A DNA stretch of 20,428 nt from Candidatus Zipacnadia bacterium. GTDB taxonomy: Bacteria; Armatimonadota; Zipacnadia; Zipacnadales; Zipacnadaceae. The stretch is taken from the NCBI GenBank assembly GCA_029821455.1, contig JALGTI010000031.1:1-20428 (forward strand), given 5' to 3'. Both the position numbers and the translations under genes were made by a program. How positions within the stretch are numbered: the first letter of the stretch is position 1; each line of letters opens with the position of its first letter. This document shows, one piece after another, positions 15,039-20,428 of this stretch. The notes under the pieces were generated by a model, which worked only from the letters and a program-made list of their open reading frames with translations, made no database searches and was not told where the DNA came from.

Positions 15039-15065
15039 CTATCGGCACGCAGGCAGGAGGAGTTA
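15039..15065 (-). promoter_or_regulatory. Possible sigma-28 promoter for the response regulator
   Basis: On the minus strand, TAAC (15065-15062), a 15-base spacer and GCCGATAG (15046-15039) match the sigma-28 layout, with 7 of 8 in the -10 and three of four in the -35 core. The leader to GTG 14883 would be about 150 bases. Confidence 0.4.
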
Positions 15066-15330
15066 AGCGCTTAGCCCAATAGTAGGGGCGGTTCCCGAAC
15101 CGCCCTACTTCGCATCTAGCCCCTCCAACGACCGCAGGCAGGATGCCTGCGCTACCAAACTTCTTCCGTAGGGCAAGCTTCTCCTTCGGCTAGCTCAGGA
15201 CGGTGAGCCTGTCGAACCGCAGCTTGCCCAAGGCTTGCGAGGGGGGTAGGTTGCCAGCCATACAAGAAAAAGGGCCCGGTTGGCCCGCGCCCCTGCTGGT
15301 GGTCTCTGGATAGCTCTTGGTTTTTGTCCT
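15066..15330. repeat. Mixed repeat fragments; no gene in this stretch
   Basis: Family B fragment at 15079-15127 (AGTAGGGGCGG, CCGCCCTACTTCGCAT, CCCCTCCAAC). Family C unit GGCAGGATGCCTGCGCTAC at 15136-15154. An inverted TTCGACAGGCTCACC element at 15190-15222. A G-run ending in GTAGGT at 15240-15250, like the right flank of family A. The remainder to 15330 shows no supported coding. The stretch looks like a graveyard of small palindromes. Confidence 0.6.
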
Positions 15331-15582
15331 CTACTGCTCGTCCCACAGGCTGGCATCGCGCCAACAGGCCGGGAACCTCTGCCACTTGGCGGGGCCATCC
15401 ACAAAGGTGATGTTGCCGCCGCCATTGTGCGGGCCGCTGGACCCGCAGCCCAGCAGCTCCAGCGACGTGACTGGGCGCGTCAACCTTGTCATCCCGCATC
15501 CCTGCGTCGAGGTTAGGCTAGAGGGGATACGTAGACCTCCATCCAGTACCGCCCTCCACCACAGTTGTGCTACTGCGCCTGG
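15331..15582 (-). pseudogene. Orphan C-terminal fragment of a prepilin-like (H-X-DG) protein
   Basis: Minus-strand reading from 15582 down to a TAG at 15331-15333. Its second half reads PHNGGGNITFVDGPAKWQ, then FPACWRDASLWDEQ. This is the C-terminal signature of the prepilin-type proteins abundant in Armatimonadota and Planctomycetes, normally H-G-GN--F-DGH-KW. Here DGH has become DGP. No prepilin leader or ribosome site precedes it. It follows in the same frame after the end of the frameshifted neighbour, suggesting a remnant of a duplicated gene. Confidence 0.5.
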
Positions 15583-15676
15583 CTAGTCCGGGTCGGCTAC
15601 TGTAGTCCACTCCGACCTGGTGCTGGTCTTCCGCCACTTGGCGTGACCGTCGCAGAAGCCGTAGTTCGCTCCCTCG

Positions 15677-16249
15677 TTATGCCTCCGCACGGATAGCCGG
15701 GTCCACCCCGTAAGTAACAATGCCGGAGTACAGTTCGGCCATCAGGCCGGCATCCCAGTAGGCATCCATGTTTCCAAACCCATCCGCCAACATTATTGTG
15801 GTGGCGGGATAAGGTATGCGACCGAGACTGTTGCCTCCCAACCAGTCCGCACTACCGTAGACGTCCCAGGTCATATTGTAGTAGTACGCAAACGGGAAGG
15901 TCCCATAAGCCATTTGCGCCTGGGTCCACTGCATCGTGGCGCATTGGAAGAGCTGGTCGTTGTTCACATAGGGCATAATCATATCAGCCCAGGTCATATA
16001 GTTGCAGGCGACATAGCCGGGCGGAGTCCAACCCCCGACTCCCATGTAGTTCCACGGCCTCGGAAACCGCTCGTCATAGTCCTGCACATACATCAACATA
16101 CCGAGACTGAGCTGCTTGACGTTGGAGAGGCAGCTCGTCTGCCTCGCCTTCTCCCTTGCCTTCGCAAAGACCGGGAACAGAATCGCTGCCAGGATCGCGA
16201 TAATCGCAATCACCACCAGCAATTCGATTAATGTGAATCCCTTGCGCAT
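15677..16249 (-). CDS. Prepilin-type (type II pseudopilin-like) protein, C-terminus lost by frameshift
   Basis: Starts MRKGFTLIELLVVIAIIAILAAILFPVFAKAREKARQTS: a type IV prepilin leader cut after Gly and methylated at Phe, followed by the hydrophobic spine. The body (LSLGMLMYVQDYDERFPRPW, then LADGFGNMDAYWDAGLMAELYSG) fits the DUF1559-like family. ATG 16249 follows AAAGGAGGTG, an excellent ribosome site. The frame ends at 15677 after 190 residues. In the adjacent frame the DNA continues as HNEGANYGFCDGHAKWRKTS to a stop at 15583, the expected family C-terminus. Removing one G of the GG at 15682-15683 joins them into 221 residues. It is not flagellar; it is probably secreted or surface-attached by a type IV pilus-like system. 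Confidence 0.85.
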   Translation of the reverse strand: MRKGFTLIELLVVIAIIAILAAILFPVFAKAREKARQTSCLSNVKQLSLGMLMYVQDYDERFPRPWNYMGVGGWTPPGYVACNYMTWADMIMPYVNNDQLFQCATMQWTQAQMAYGTFPFAYYYNMTWDVYGSADWLGGNSLGRIPYPATTIMLADGFGNMDAYWDAGLMAELYSGIVTYGVDPAIRAEA

Positions 16250-16300
16250 AAGTTTCACCTCCTTTGGGATATGATGACTTGCACATCCAACTTGCGGTGC

Positions 16301-16328
16301 ATTATAGCACACGAGGAGAGCCCGTCAA
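16301..16328 (-). promoter_or_regulatory. Strong sigma-70 promoter of the prepilin-like gene
   Basis: On the minus strand, TTGACG (16328-16323), a 16-base spacer and TATAAT (16306-16301). The -10 is perfect and lies in a GTGC-TATAAT-GCAC inverted repeat. The start would be near 16294, about 45 bases before the gene. It implies housekeeping expression, independent of the flagellar genes. Confidence 0.75.
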
Positions 16329-16345
16329 GCGGCTTTTTAACAAAA

Positions 16346-16367
16346 GCAGACACCGACAGACAACAGC
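16346..16367 (+). repeat. Solitary copy of the 30-bp array unit
   Basis: A 22-base stretch matches 20 positions of the unit tandemly repeated at 17861-18010 (shared blocks GCAGAC and GACAGACAACAGC). It lies 1.5 kb from the array, just upstream of the prepilin promoter. The low complexity lowers its significance. Confidence 0.5.
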
Positions 16368-16483
16368 GTGGGGCAAGCATCCTGCCTCAGCGGCTGGGCA
16401 AAGGTCTTCGGGGGGAGGAATCTGTGTGCCAACCGCAGAATTCCATAATTGCGGAAATGCCGGCCTTAGAAGGAGGAGGCAAT

Positions 16484-16723
16484 ATGGGAGAGTGGCGGCA
16501 CCGAATTGTGACTAACCCACAGATTATGTTCGGGAAACCAGTTATTGCGGGAACACGCATCCCGGTAGAGCATATCCTGCGCAAGTTGGCGGCTAATATG
16601 AGCATAGAGGCCATTCTGCGCGACTATCCTGCTCTGACGCCTGAAGACATCCAGGCCGCCCTCGCCTATGCCTCCGCTGCCCTAGGCTCGGAGGAGATAC
16701 TTCTGACTGGGGCGGGCCGGTGA
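16484..16723 (+). CDS. DUF433 family protein, VapB-like antitoxin
   Basis: Product of 79 residues with the DUF433 core: IVTNPQIMFGKPVIAGTRIPVEHILRKLAANMSIEAILRDYPALTPEDIQAALAYA. This is a short beta-hairpin followed by a helix-turn-helix-like fold. DUF433 genes usually precede a DUF5615 (PIN-like) toxin, with overlapping stop and start. Here only the toxin's first codons remain. ATG 16484 has AAGGAGGAGG five bases upstream; the longer open frame upstream is not supported. The gene stands alone between divergent and flagellar units and ends at a strong terminator. It is likely an accessory gene carried between two flagellar operons. Confidence 0.88.
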   Translation: MGEWRHRIVTNPQIMFGKPVIAGTRIPVEHILRKLAANMSIEAILRDYPALTPEDIQAALAYASAALGSEEILLTGAGR

Positions 16724-16740
16724 AATTCCTAGCAGACTAG
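16720..16740 (+). pseudogene. Stub of a DUF5615-type toxin gene
   Basis: GTG 16720 overlaps the antitoxin stop as GTGA and reads VKFLAD, then TAG, then Asn. DUF5615 toxins typically begin MKFLADEN. So a Glu codon appears changed to a stop and the rest of the gene is gone. The terminator starts 33 bases later. Confidence 0.55.
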
Positions 16741-16773
16741 AATAGCCACAACCGGCCAAAGAAGACCATTGTA

Positions 16774-16803
16774 CCATCGGCATCCTGCCGATGGTTTTGT
16801 TTT
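16774..16803 (+). terminator. Rho-independent terminator after the antitoxin
   Basis: CCATCGGCA (16774-16782), loop TCC and TGCCGATGG (16786-16794) form a perfect 9-bp stem, followed at once by TTTTGTTTT (16795-16803). It insulates the accessory genes from the flgB operon. Confidence 0.9.
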
Positions 16804-16853
16804 GCATCGGCCAGGAGGCTTGTGCTGCAGGTGGCCTCGGGCTCCTGCCGATA

Positions 16854-16947
16854 GTTGGAGGGGCCAAATGGGGTAGGGGCCCCATCTGGCCCGCTGTAGT
16901 AGGGGCGGTTCCCGAACCGCCCCTACTTCGCATTCGACCCCTCCAAC
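16854..16947. repeat. Family B composite palindrome, copy 2 (inverted)
   Basis: Outer arms GTTGGAGGGG (16854-16863) and CCCCTCCAAC (16938-16947). The inner perfect hairpin GTAGGGGCGGTTC / GAACCGCCCCTAC is at 16899-16926, with a GGGGCCCCATCTGGCCC block. It is the reverse complement of the 6582-6677 element with few changes. It lies between the terminator and the flgB promoter; no gene is present from 16741 to 17030. Confidence 0.85.
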
Positions 16948-16980
16948 CCCGCGTTCTTGGTTCGGCGGTCGCCAGCGCTT

Positions 16981-16996
16981 TGGCACGGGAGTTGCA
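16981..16996 (+). promoter_or_regulatory. Consensus sigma-54 promoter for flgB-flgC-fliE-fliF
   Basis: TGGCACG (16981-16987), four bases, TTGCA (16992-16996): a full match to the -24/-12 consensus TGGCACG-N4-TTGCW. The start would fall near 17005-17008, leaving about 25 bases before the flgB ATG. The ribosome site GGGGTAAGGG lies in that leader. Sigma-54 promoters need an NtrC-type activator, and one is encoded 2 kb away. Confidence 0.88.
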
Positions 16997-17030
16997 ACAA
17001 CTTGGAGTCGAGCAAAGCGGGGTAAGGGAT

Positions 17031-17417
17031 ATGTCGGCTGAGCAGCCCTTTGAGGACACAACCATTGCGACTCTGGCAAAGGCCATCGAAGGGACAAGCA
17101 GGCAGCAGGAAGTAATCGCCAGCAACATCGCGAACGCCGAAACGCCGGGCTATCAACCAAGACGGGTCAGCTTCGAGGAGAGCCTGCGCCAGGCGCTGCA
17201 ACAGCCTGCGGACCGGCGGCTGCAGGCGATCGCCAACGTAAGACCCGTGGTGGTAGAGCGAGGGACAGGCAGCCTGCGCCGCGACGCCAGCGGCGTGGAC
17301 CTGGAGGCGGAGCTGGTCGCCCTCAGCGCAGCTAGCCTCCGCCACCGGGCCCTGACCCGGCTGCTGAATAAGAAGTTGACGATGCTGCGGGAGGCAATAG
17401 AAGGAGGTGGTAGGTGA
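17031..17417 (+). CDS. flgB: Flagellar basal-body rod protein FlgB
   Basis: Proximal-rod subunit of 128 residues, a usual FlgB length. The key segment is LAKAIEGTSRQQEVIASNIANAETPGYQPRRVSFEESLRQAL, the FlgB form of the rod motif. The C-terminal part (VDLEAELVALSAASLRHRALTRLLNKKLTMLREAI) matches the typical 'D-e-E--l---s-----a--l---K---l--AI' ending. ATG 17031 is chosen for the GGGGTAAGGG ribosome site and its place just after the sigma-54 promoter. The frame is open upstream to 16791, but that region is terminator, repeat and promoter. It is first in a flgB-flgC-fliE-fliF unit. Confidence 0.93.
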   Translation: MSAEQPFEDTTIATLAKAIEGTSRQQEVIASNIANAETPGYQPRRVSFEESLRQALQQPADRRLQAIANVRPVVVERGTGSLRRDASGVDLEAELVALSAASLRHRALTRLLNKKLTMLREAIEGGGR

Positions 17418-17860
17418 TGAACTGGCTGCGGGCAGTGGAGGTAGCGGGTAGCGGGATTCGCGCCGCAAGCGTGCGCATGAGTGTCATAGCGGAGAATCTG
17501 GCTAATGCCGAGGCGACACGGACCCCCGAAGGCGGGCCCTATCAGCGCCAAGTGGTGCTGCTGAGCAGCACGCCGGTACAGGACACCTGGCCCAGCATCA
17601 TGTCGGAACAAGGCTTTCGCGGGACCGAGCTGGAGGGGGTGCAAGTAACGGGGATCGTGCTAGCGCAGCAGCCCACCAAGCTGGTCTATGACCCGAGCCA
17701 CCCGGATGCGGACGCCGAGGGCTATGTGGAGATGCCCAACGTAGATGTGCCGCTGGAGATGGCGGACCTGACGGTCGCCAACCGCGTCTACCAGGCAAAT
17801 GTGGCCGCGCTGCAGACGATCCGCAGGAGCCTCAATGAGGCGATAGACCTGCTGAGTTAA
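17417..17860 (+). CDS. flgC: Flagellar basal-body rod protein FlgC
   Basis: Proximal-rod subunit of 147 residues, normal for FlgC. The N-terminus (VEVAGSGIRAASVRMSVIAENLANAEATRTPEGGPYQRQVV) is diagnostic of FlgC. The C-terminus (AEGYVEMPNVDVPLEMADLTVANRVYQANVAALQTIRRSLNEAIDLL) is equally typical. ATG 17417 overlaps the flgB stop by one base, with AAGGAGGTGG seven bases upstream; GTG 17414 is possible. The TAA stop is followed directly by a tandem array that is open in the same frame to 18067, so readthrough would add 68 repeat-coded residues. The family length argues that the stop is the real end. Confidence 0.95.
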   Translation: MNWLRAVEVAGSGIRAASVRMSVIAENLANAEATRTPEGGPYQRQVVLLSSTPVQDTWPSIMSEQGFRGTELEGVQVTGIVLAQQPTKLVYDPSHPDADAEGYVEMPNVDVPLEMADLTVANRVYQANVAALQTIRRSLNEAIDLLS

Positions 17861-18010
17861 CGGCAGACGACGACAGACAACAGCAGACAGGAGCAGACGA
17901 CGACAGACAACAGCAGACAGGAGCAGACGACGACAGACAACAGCAGACAGGAGCAGACGACGACAGACAACAGCAGACAGGAGCAGACAACGACAGATAA
18001 CACCAGACAA
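17861..18010 (+). repeat. 30-bp tandem array without T, five copies
   Basis: Copies 2-4 (17891-17980) are identical. Copy 1 differs only in its first three bases and copy 5 matches 26 of 30. The unit begins GAGCAGACGACGACAGAC. The coding strand has no T for 137 bases (17861-17997), so the transcript there has no U. The frame of flgC would read QTTTDNSRQE per unit. There are no unique spacers, so it is not a CRISPR. No gene is seen between flgC and fliE. Confidence 0.9.
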
Positions 18011-18080
18011 CGACACACAACAGATAAAGAGCGGGAACAACCACAGGCTGGCAGCCCGCGCCACTAAGGGGGAGTCACTT

Positions 18081-18407
18081 ATGAGGATCGGAGGCCTTGG
18101 CAGCACCTGGCTGCAGGCCCTGCCACTGAAGATGAGGCAGATCGCGCCCCAGGCAGGGCTACATCAACTTGTAAGATCTACAGAAGCGCCGGACTTCTCA
18201 AAGCTGCTGGGGGAGGCTCTGCAGCAAGTTAATAAAATGCAGGTAGACGCCGACCGCCAGGCCCAGTTGCTGGCCACCGGGCAATGTGAGGACATCAATT
18301 CGGCAGTTCTGGCCATCGAGAAGGCACACCTGGCGCTGCAGCTTACCATCACCGTCACCAACCGGGCCGTAGAGGCCTATAAGGAGATCAGCCATATCCA
18401 GATCTAA
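18081..18407 (+). CDS. fliE: Flagellar hook-basal body protein FliE
   Basis: Adapter joining the MS-ring to the proximal rod, 108 residues. The conserved FliE half is clear: DFSKLLGEALQQVNKMQVDADRQAQLLATGQCEDINSAVLAIEKAHLALQLTITVTNRAVEAYKEISHIQI, with the ASVMIALQKA-like helix replaced by NSAVLAIEKAHLALQL. The first 35 residues are variable, as usual. ATG 18081 has GGGGGAG about eight bases upstream. It lies between flgC and fliF, the standard order, but is set 220 bases from flgC by the tandem array. FliE is an early type III substrate, so no signal peptide is expected. Confidence 0.93.
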   Translation: MRIGGLGSTWLQALPLKMRQIAPQAGLHQLVRSTEAPDFSKLLGEALQQVNKMQVDADRQAQLLATGQCEDINSAVLAIEKAHLALQLTITVTNRAVEAYKEISHIQI

Positions 18408-18450
18408 GGAAGGGGGAAGGCAGCAGGAGATAACGCGAAGGCCAATGGGA

Positions 18451-18480
18451 CAGGGGGAGAGGGGATACCCTCTCCCCCTG
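18451..18480 (+). promoter_or_regulatory. Perfect 13-bp hairpin between fliE and fliF
   Basis: CAGGGGGAGAGGG (18451-18463), loop GATA, CCCTCTCCCCCTG (18468-18480). There is no T-run, so it is not an ordinary terminator. It may be an RNA processing or stabilising element, or may attenuate fliF. It is made of G-runs like the repeat families but has no family flanks. Confidence 0.7.
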
Positions 18481-18520
18481 AACCTAGAGGCGAGAAGCAG
18501 GAGGCAAGCAGCGAGAGTAG

Positions 18521-20074
18521 ATGGGACCGCAGCGACTGAAAGAGCTTTGGGAGAATCTAGCCCCCCAGCAGCAGCGGATGCTGGTGGTGTTGGCCCTTGT
18601 CACCGTGGCAGCATTCATTGGCCTGATATACTGGGAGCAGCGGCCCAACTTTGCAGTGCTATATAGCGATCTGGCTACCCCCGACGCCGGGGAGATAGTA
18701 GACTACCTGCGCACCCATGGCTACAAGTATCGCCTAGGGGCTGGTGGCACGCTGATTGAGGTGGATCAGGGCCAGAAGTACGCCCTGCGCCTGGCCCTGG
18801 CTCAGGAGGGGCTGCCGAAAGGATCCAGCGGGGTGGGTTTTGAGATCTTCGATGGTGCGGGGCTACCGGGGTCGGAGCGAATGACCCGGGTCAAGTATCA
18901 ACGGGCGCTGCAGGGGGAGTTGGAGCGAACCATAACCAGCCTGGACACGGTGCGGTTATCGCGGGTACACGTGGTGCTGCCTGAGCACAGTCTCTACGGC
19001 GGGGAGCAGATGGCCTCAGCCTCGGTGATGGTGGATACCGAGGGTGCCCAGCGGCTGAATGCCCGCGTAGTCGAGGGCATAACTCACCTGGTCGCCAGTG
19101 CGGTCCAGGGCCTGGCGCCGGCGGCGGTTACACTTATAGATGCCCGTGGCAATATCCTCAGCGACTCCGGCGGATCCGGTGGTGGGATGACCCGCAAGCA
19201 GGTCGAAGCGAGCCAGGAATACGAGCGGGAGCTGCAGCGCAAGCTGCAACTGATGCTGGATGCCAGCCTGGGCAAGAATATGTCCATCGTGCAGGTGCAG
19301 GCGGAGCTGAACTTCGATGAGGAGAGGCTGACCAGCCACCTCGTGAAGCCCTCAACAGAAGAAGCGGCCGGAGGCTTGCTACAGGATCGAAAGACCGAGG
19401 AGACCTACAGCGGTGCGGCCTCGCGCCCCGGCGGCGTGGCAGGCATCTCAAGCAATCTGGGGGCTGTAACAAGTGCCGGCGGGGCAGAGGCGGGCGGCCA
19501 ATACGAGCACAGCGAGGAGGAACGAACCTTTGAGCATGGCTGGGAGGACCGCGAGCTGCTGAAGGCGCCCGGGGAGGTGGAGAGGCTGACGGTGGCGGTG
19601 GTGATAGATGATGAGCTGCCTTCGGGCACGGAGGGGCAGGTTTCGGAACTGCTGATGGCGGCGGCAGGGATTGACGAACTCCGAGGCGACCAGGTGGTGG
19701 TTGAGAGGATGACGTTAGCCGCCAAAAAGCAGGCCGAGGAGGATGTCAAGACAGCGGAGCAGCAGCAGGCGGCACAGCGGCACAGCGAGCTGACCGGCAC
19801 GCTGCTACGCTACGGGGTGCTGCTGGTGTTGGGAGCCATCATCGCAGCAGCGGTCTTGATGGCAGCCAAGCAGGTGCGTGCCGGCGCGCCGCCGGCCGCC
19901 CCTGGAGAGGCGCGACCGCAACAGGCGCAGCCGGCCCCGCTAGCCGGTCCAGCCGAGCCAGAAGCGCCCCAGGCCGAGGCAGAAAAACGCCTGGATGAGC
20001 TTGCCCGCGAGGACCCCGAGGTCTTTGCGCAACGGATCCAGGACTTGATGGCCCACAGCAGCGAAGAGCAATAG
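18521..20074 (+). CDS. fliF: Flagellar MS-ring protein FliF
   Basis: Inner-membrane MS-ring subunit, 517 residues. It has a transmembrane helix at about 20-38 (MLVVLALVTVAAFIGLIYW). Then come the YscJ/FliF ring-building region (FAVLYSDLATPDAGEIVDYLRTHGYKYRL, ALAQEGLPKGSSGVGFEIFD, LQGELERTITSLDTVRLSRVHVVLPEHSLY) and the FliF-specific domain with a Gly/Glu-rich loop. A second transmembrane helix is at about 431-449. The C-terminal tail EKRLDELAREDPEVFAQRIQDLM is the FliG-binding part. Ala/Pro-rich sequence (470-485) links it to the membrane. ATG 18521 has only a weak GAGAG before it. The FliG partner gene is not next to it, which is unusual. Confidence 0.95.
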   Translation: MGPQRLKELWENLAPQQQRMLVVLALVTVAAFIGLIYWEQRPNFAVLYSDLATPDAGEIVDYLRTHGYKYRLGAGGTLIEVDQGQKYALRLALAQEGLPKGSSGVGFEIFDGAGLPGSERMTRVKYQRALQGELERTITSLDTVRLSRVHVVLPEHSLYGGEQMASASVMVDTEGAQRLNARVVEGITHLVASAVQGLAPAAVTLIDARGNILSDSGGSGGGMTRKQVEASQEYERELQRKLQLMLDASLGKNMSIVQVQAELNFDEERLTSHLVKPSTEEAAGGLLQDRKTEETYSGAASRPGGVAGISSNLGAVTSAGGAEAGGQYEHSEEERTFEHGWEDRELLKAPGEVERLTVAVVIDDELPSGTEGQVSELLMAAAGIDELRGDQVVVERMTLAAKKQAEEDVKTAEQQQAAQRHSELTGTLLRYGVLLVLGAIIAAAVLMAAKQVRAGAPPAAPGEARPQQAQPAPLAGPAEPEAPQAEAEKRLDELAREDPEVFAQRIQDLMAHSSEEQ

Positions 20075-20114
20075 ACCCGTAGGACAGGATGCCGAGGCCA
20101 CACTTGAGGCGAAG

Positions 20115-20428
20115 ATGGCACCAAGCGGCACACAGGCTGATTTCATGGCGAATACGCGGTCGGCAGAGGCCGCGGAATTCCTGCCCTGCTCGCTAACGGA
20201 GGCGGCCCAGGTGCGGGAAGCGCAAAGAAGGCAGAGGGCAGAGCAAGCAGAGGTGCGCCAGGTGCTTAGTGGGCAGGACGAACCGAAGAAGCTGCTTGCT
20301 GCGGCACAACAGGAGGCGGCGGAGATAGTGCAGGCCGCCCAGCAGCAGGCCCAGCAACTCGTCACCCAGGCTCAACAAGCCCAGGCCGAAGCACAAGCAA
20401 GGCTACGAGAGGCGCTGGGGTCGCTCAT
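20115..20428 (+). CDS. FliH-like protein, N-terminal part, cut by window edge
   Basis: Open from ATG 20115 to the end of the window, 104 codons with no stop. GAGG lies five bases upstream. The product starts MAPSGTQADFMANTRSAEAA and becomes a long coiled coil rich in Ala, Gln and Glu (KKLLAAAQQEAAEIVQAAQQQAQQLVTQAQQAQAEAQ). This is the pattern of the N-terminal half of FliH, the regulator of the FliI export ATPase, whose gene often lies downstream of fliF. Without the C-terminal domain the identity is inferred from context; an unrelated coiled-coil protein is possible. Confidence 0.5.
   Translation, partial: MAPSGTQADFMANTRSAEAAEFLPCSLTEAAQVREAQRRQRAEQAEVRQVLSGQDEPKKLLAAAQQEAAEIVQAAQQQAQQLVTQAQQAQAEAQARLREALGSL

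Noticed and set aside
16847..16854. GCCGATAG as a sigma-28 -10 box
   Set aside because: No -35 resemblance at the required spacing; it borders the terminator and family B repeat.
16791..17030. Long N-terminal extension of FlgB
   Set aside because: It would run through a terminator stem, a repeat and the sigma-54 promoter.
17861..18010. CRISPR array
   Set aside because: The 30-bp units are directly contiguous with no unique spacers, and no cas genes are present.
17660..18106. Minus-strand repeat protein (LLLSAVVCRR repeats)
   Set aside because: It is antisense to flgC and the T-free array; it has no ribosome site or family resemblance, and the openness follows from base composition.

Overview
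The window is almost wholly a flagellar locus from a GC-rich diderm bacterium. Genes for both the P-ring (flgI, flgA) and the L-ring (flgH) imply an outer membrane. The best lineage guess is Armatimonadota. It rests on one non-flagellar gene on the minus strand, whose product has a prepilin leader followed by FPVFAKAREKARQTSCLSN and a C-terminal H..GANY.F.DGHAKW motif, a style common in that phylum and in Planctomycetes. It also rests on the many short palindromic intergenic repeats. Lineage is inference only.

Layout. 1-168: repeat tail and a strong sigma-28 type promoter. 169-4757: distal rod and ring genes flgF-flgG-flgA-flgH-flgI-flgJ. 4757-7649: flgN-flgK-flgL (chaperone and hook-filament junction). 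7746-10336: fliW-csrA-fliC, with a sigma-28 promoter inside the 3' end of csrA and an ordered flagellin leader carrying three GGA sites. 10518-13571: fliD-fliS and a small FliT/FlgN-like gene. 13696-16800: an accessory interlude with an NtrC-type activator lacking a DNA-binding domain (minus), degenerate repeats and a decayed prepilin remnant, a frameshifted prepilin-like gene (minus) with its own sigma-70 promoter, and an orphan DUF433 antitoxin with a stub of its toxin. 16981-20428: a consensus sigma-54 promoter driving flgB-flgC-fliE-fliF, then the start of a FliH-like gene cut by the window edge. No fliG lies after fliF.

How it may work together (inference). The sequence suggests a layered flagellar programme: sigma-54 plus an NtrC-like activator for the MS-ring and rod operon, sigma-28 for late genes, and the FliW-CsrA switch for flagellin translation. 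Superimposed on this are at least three families of palindromic repeats. They sit in most gene gaps and in one case (flgJ) inside a reading frame. A 30-bp tandem array with no T on the coding strand lies between flgC and fliE.
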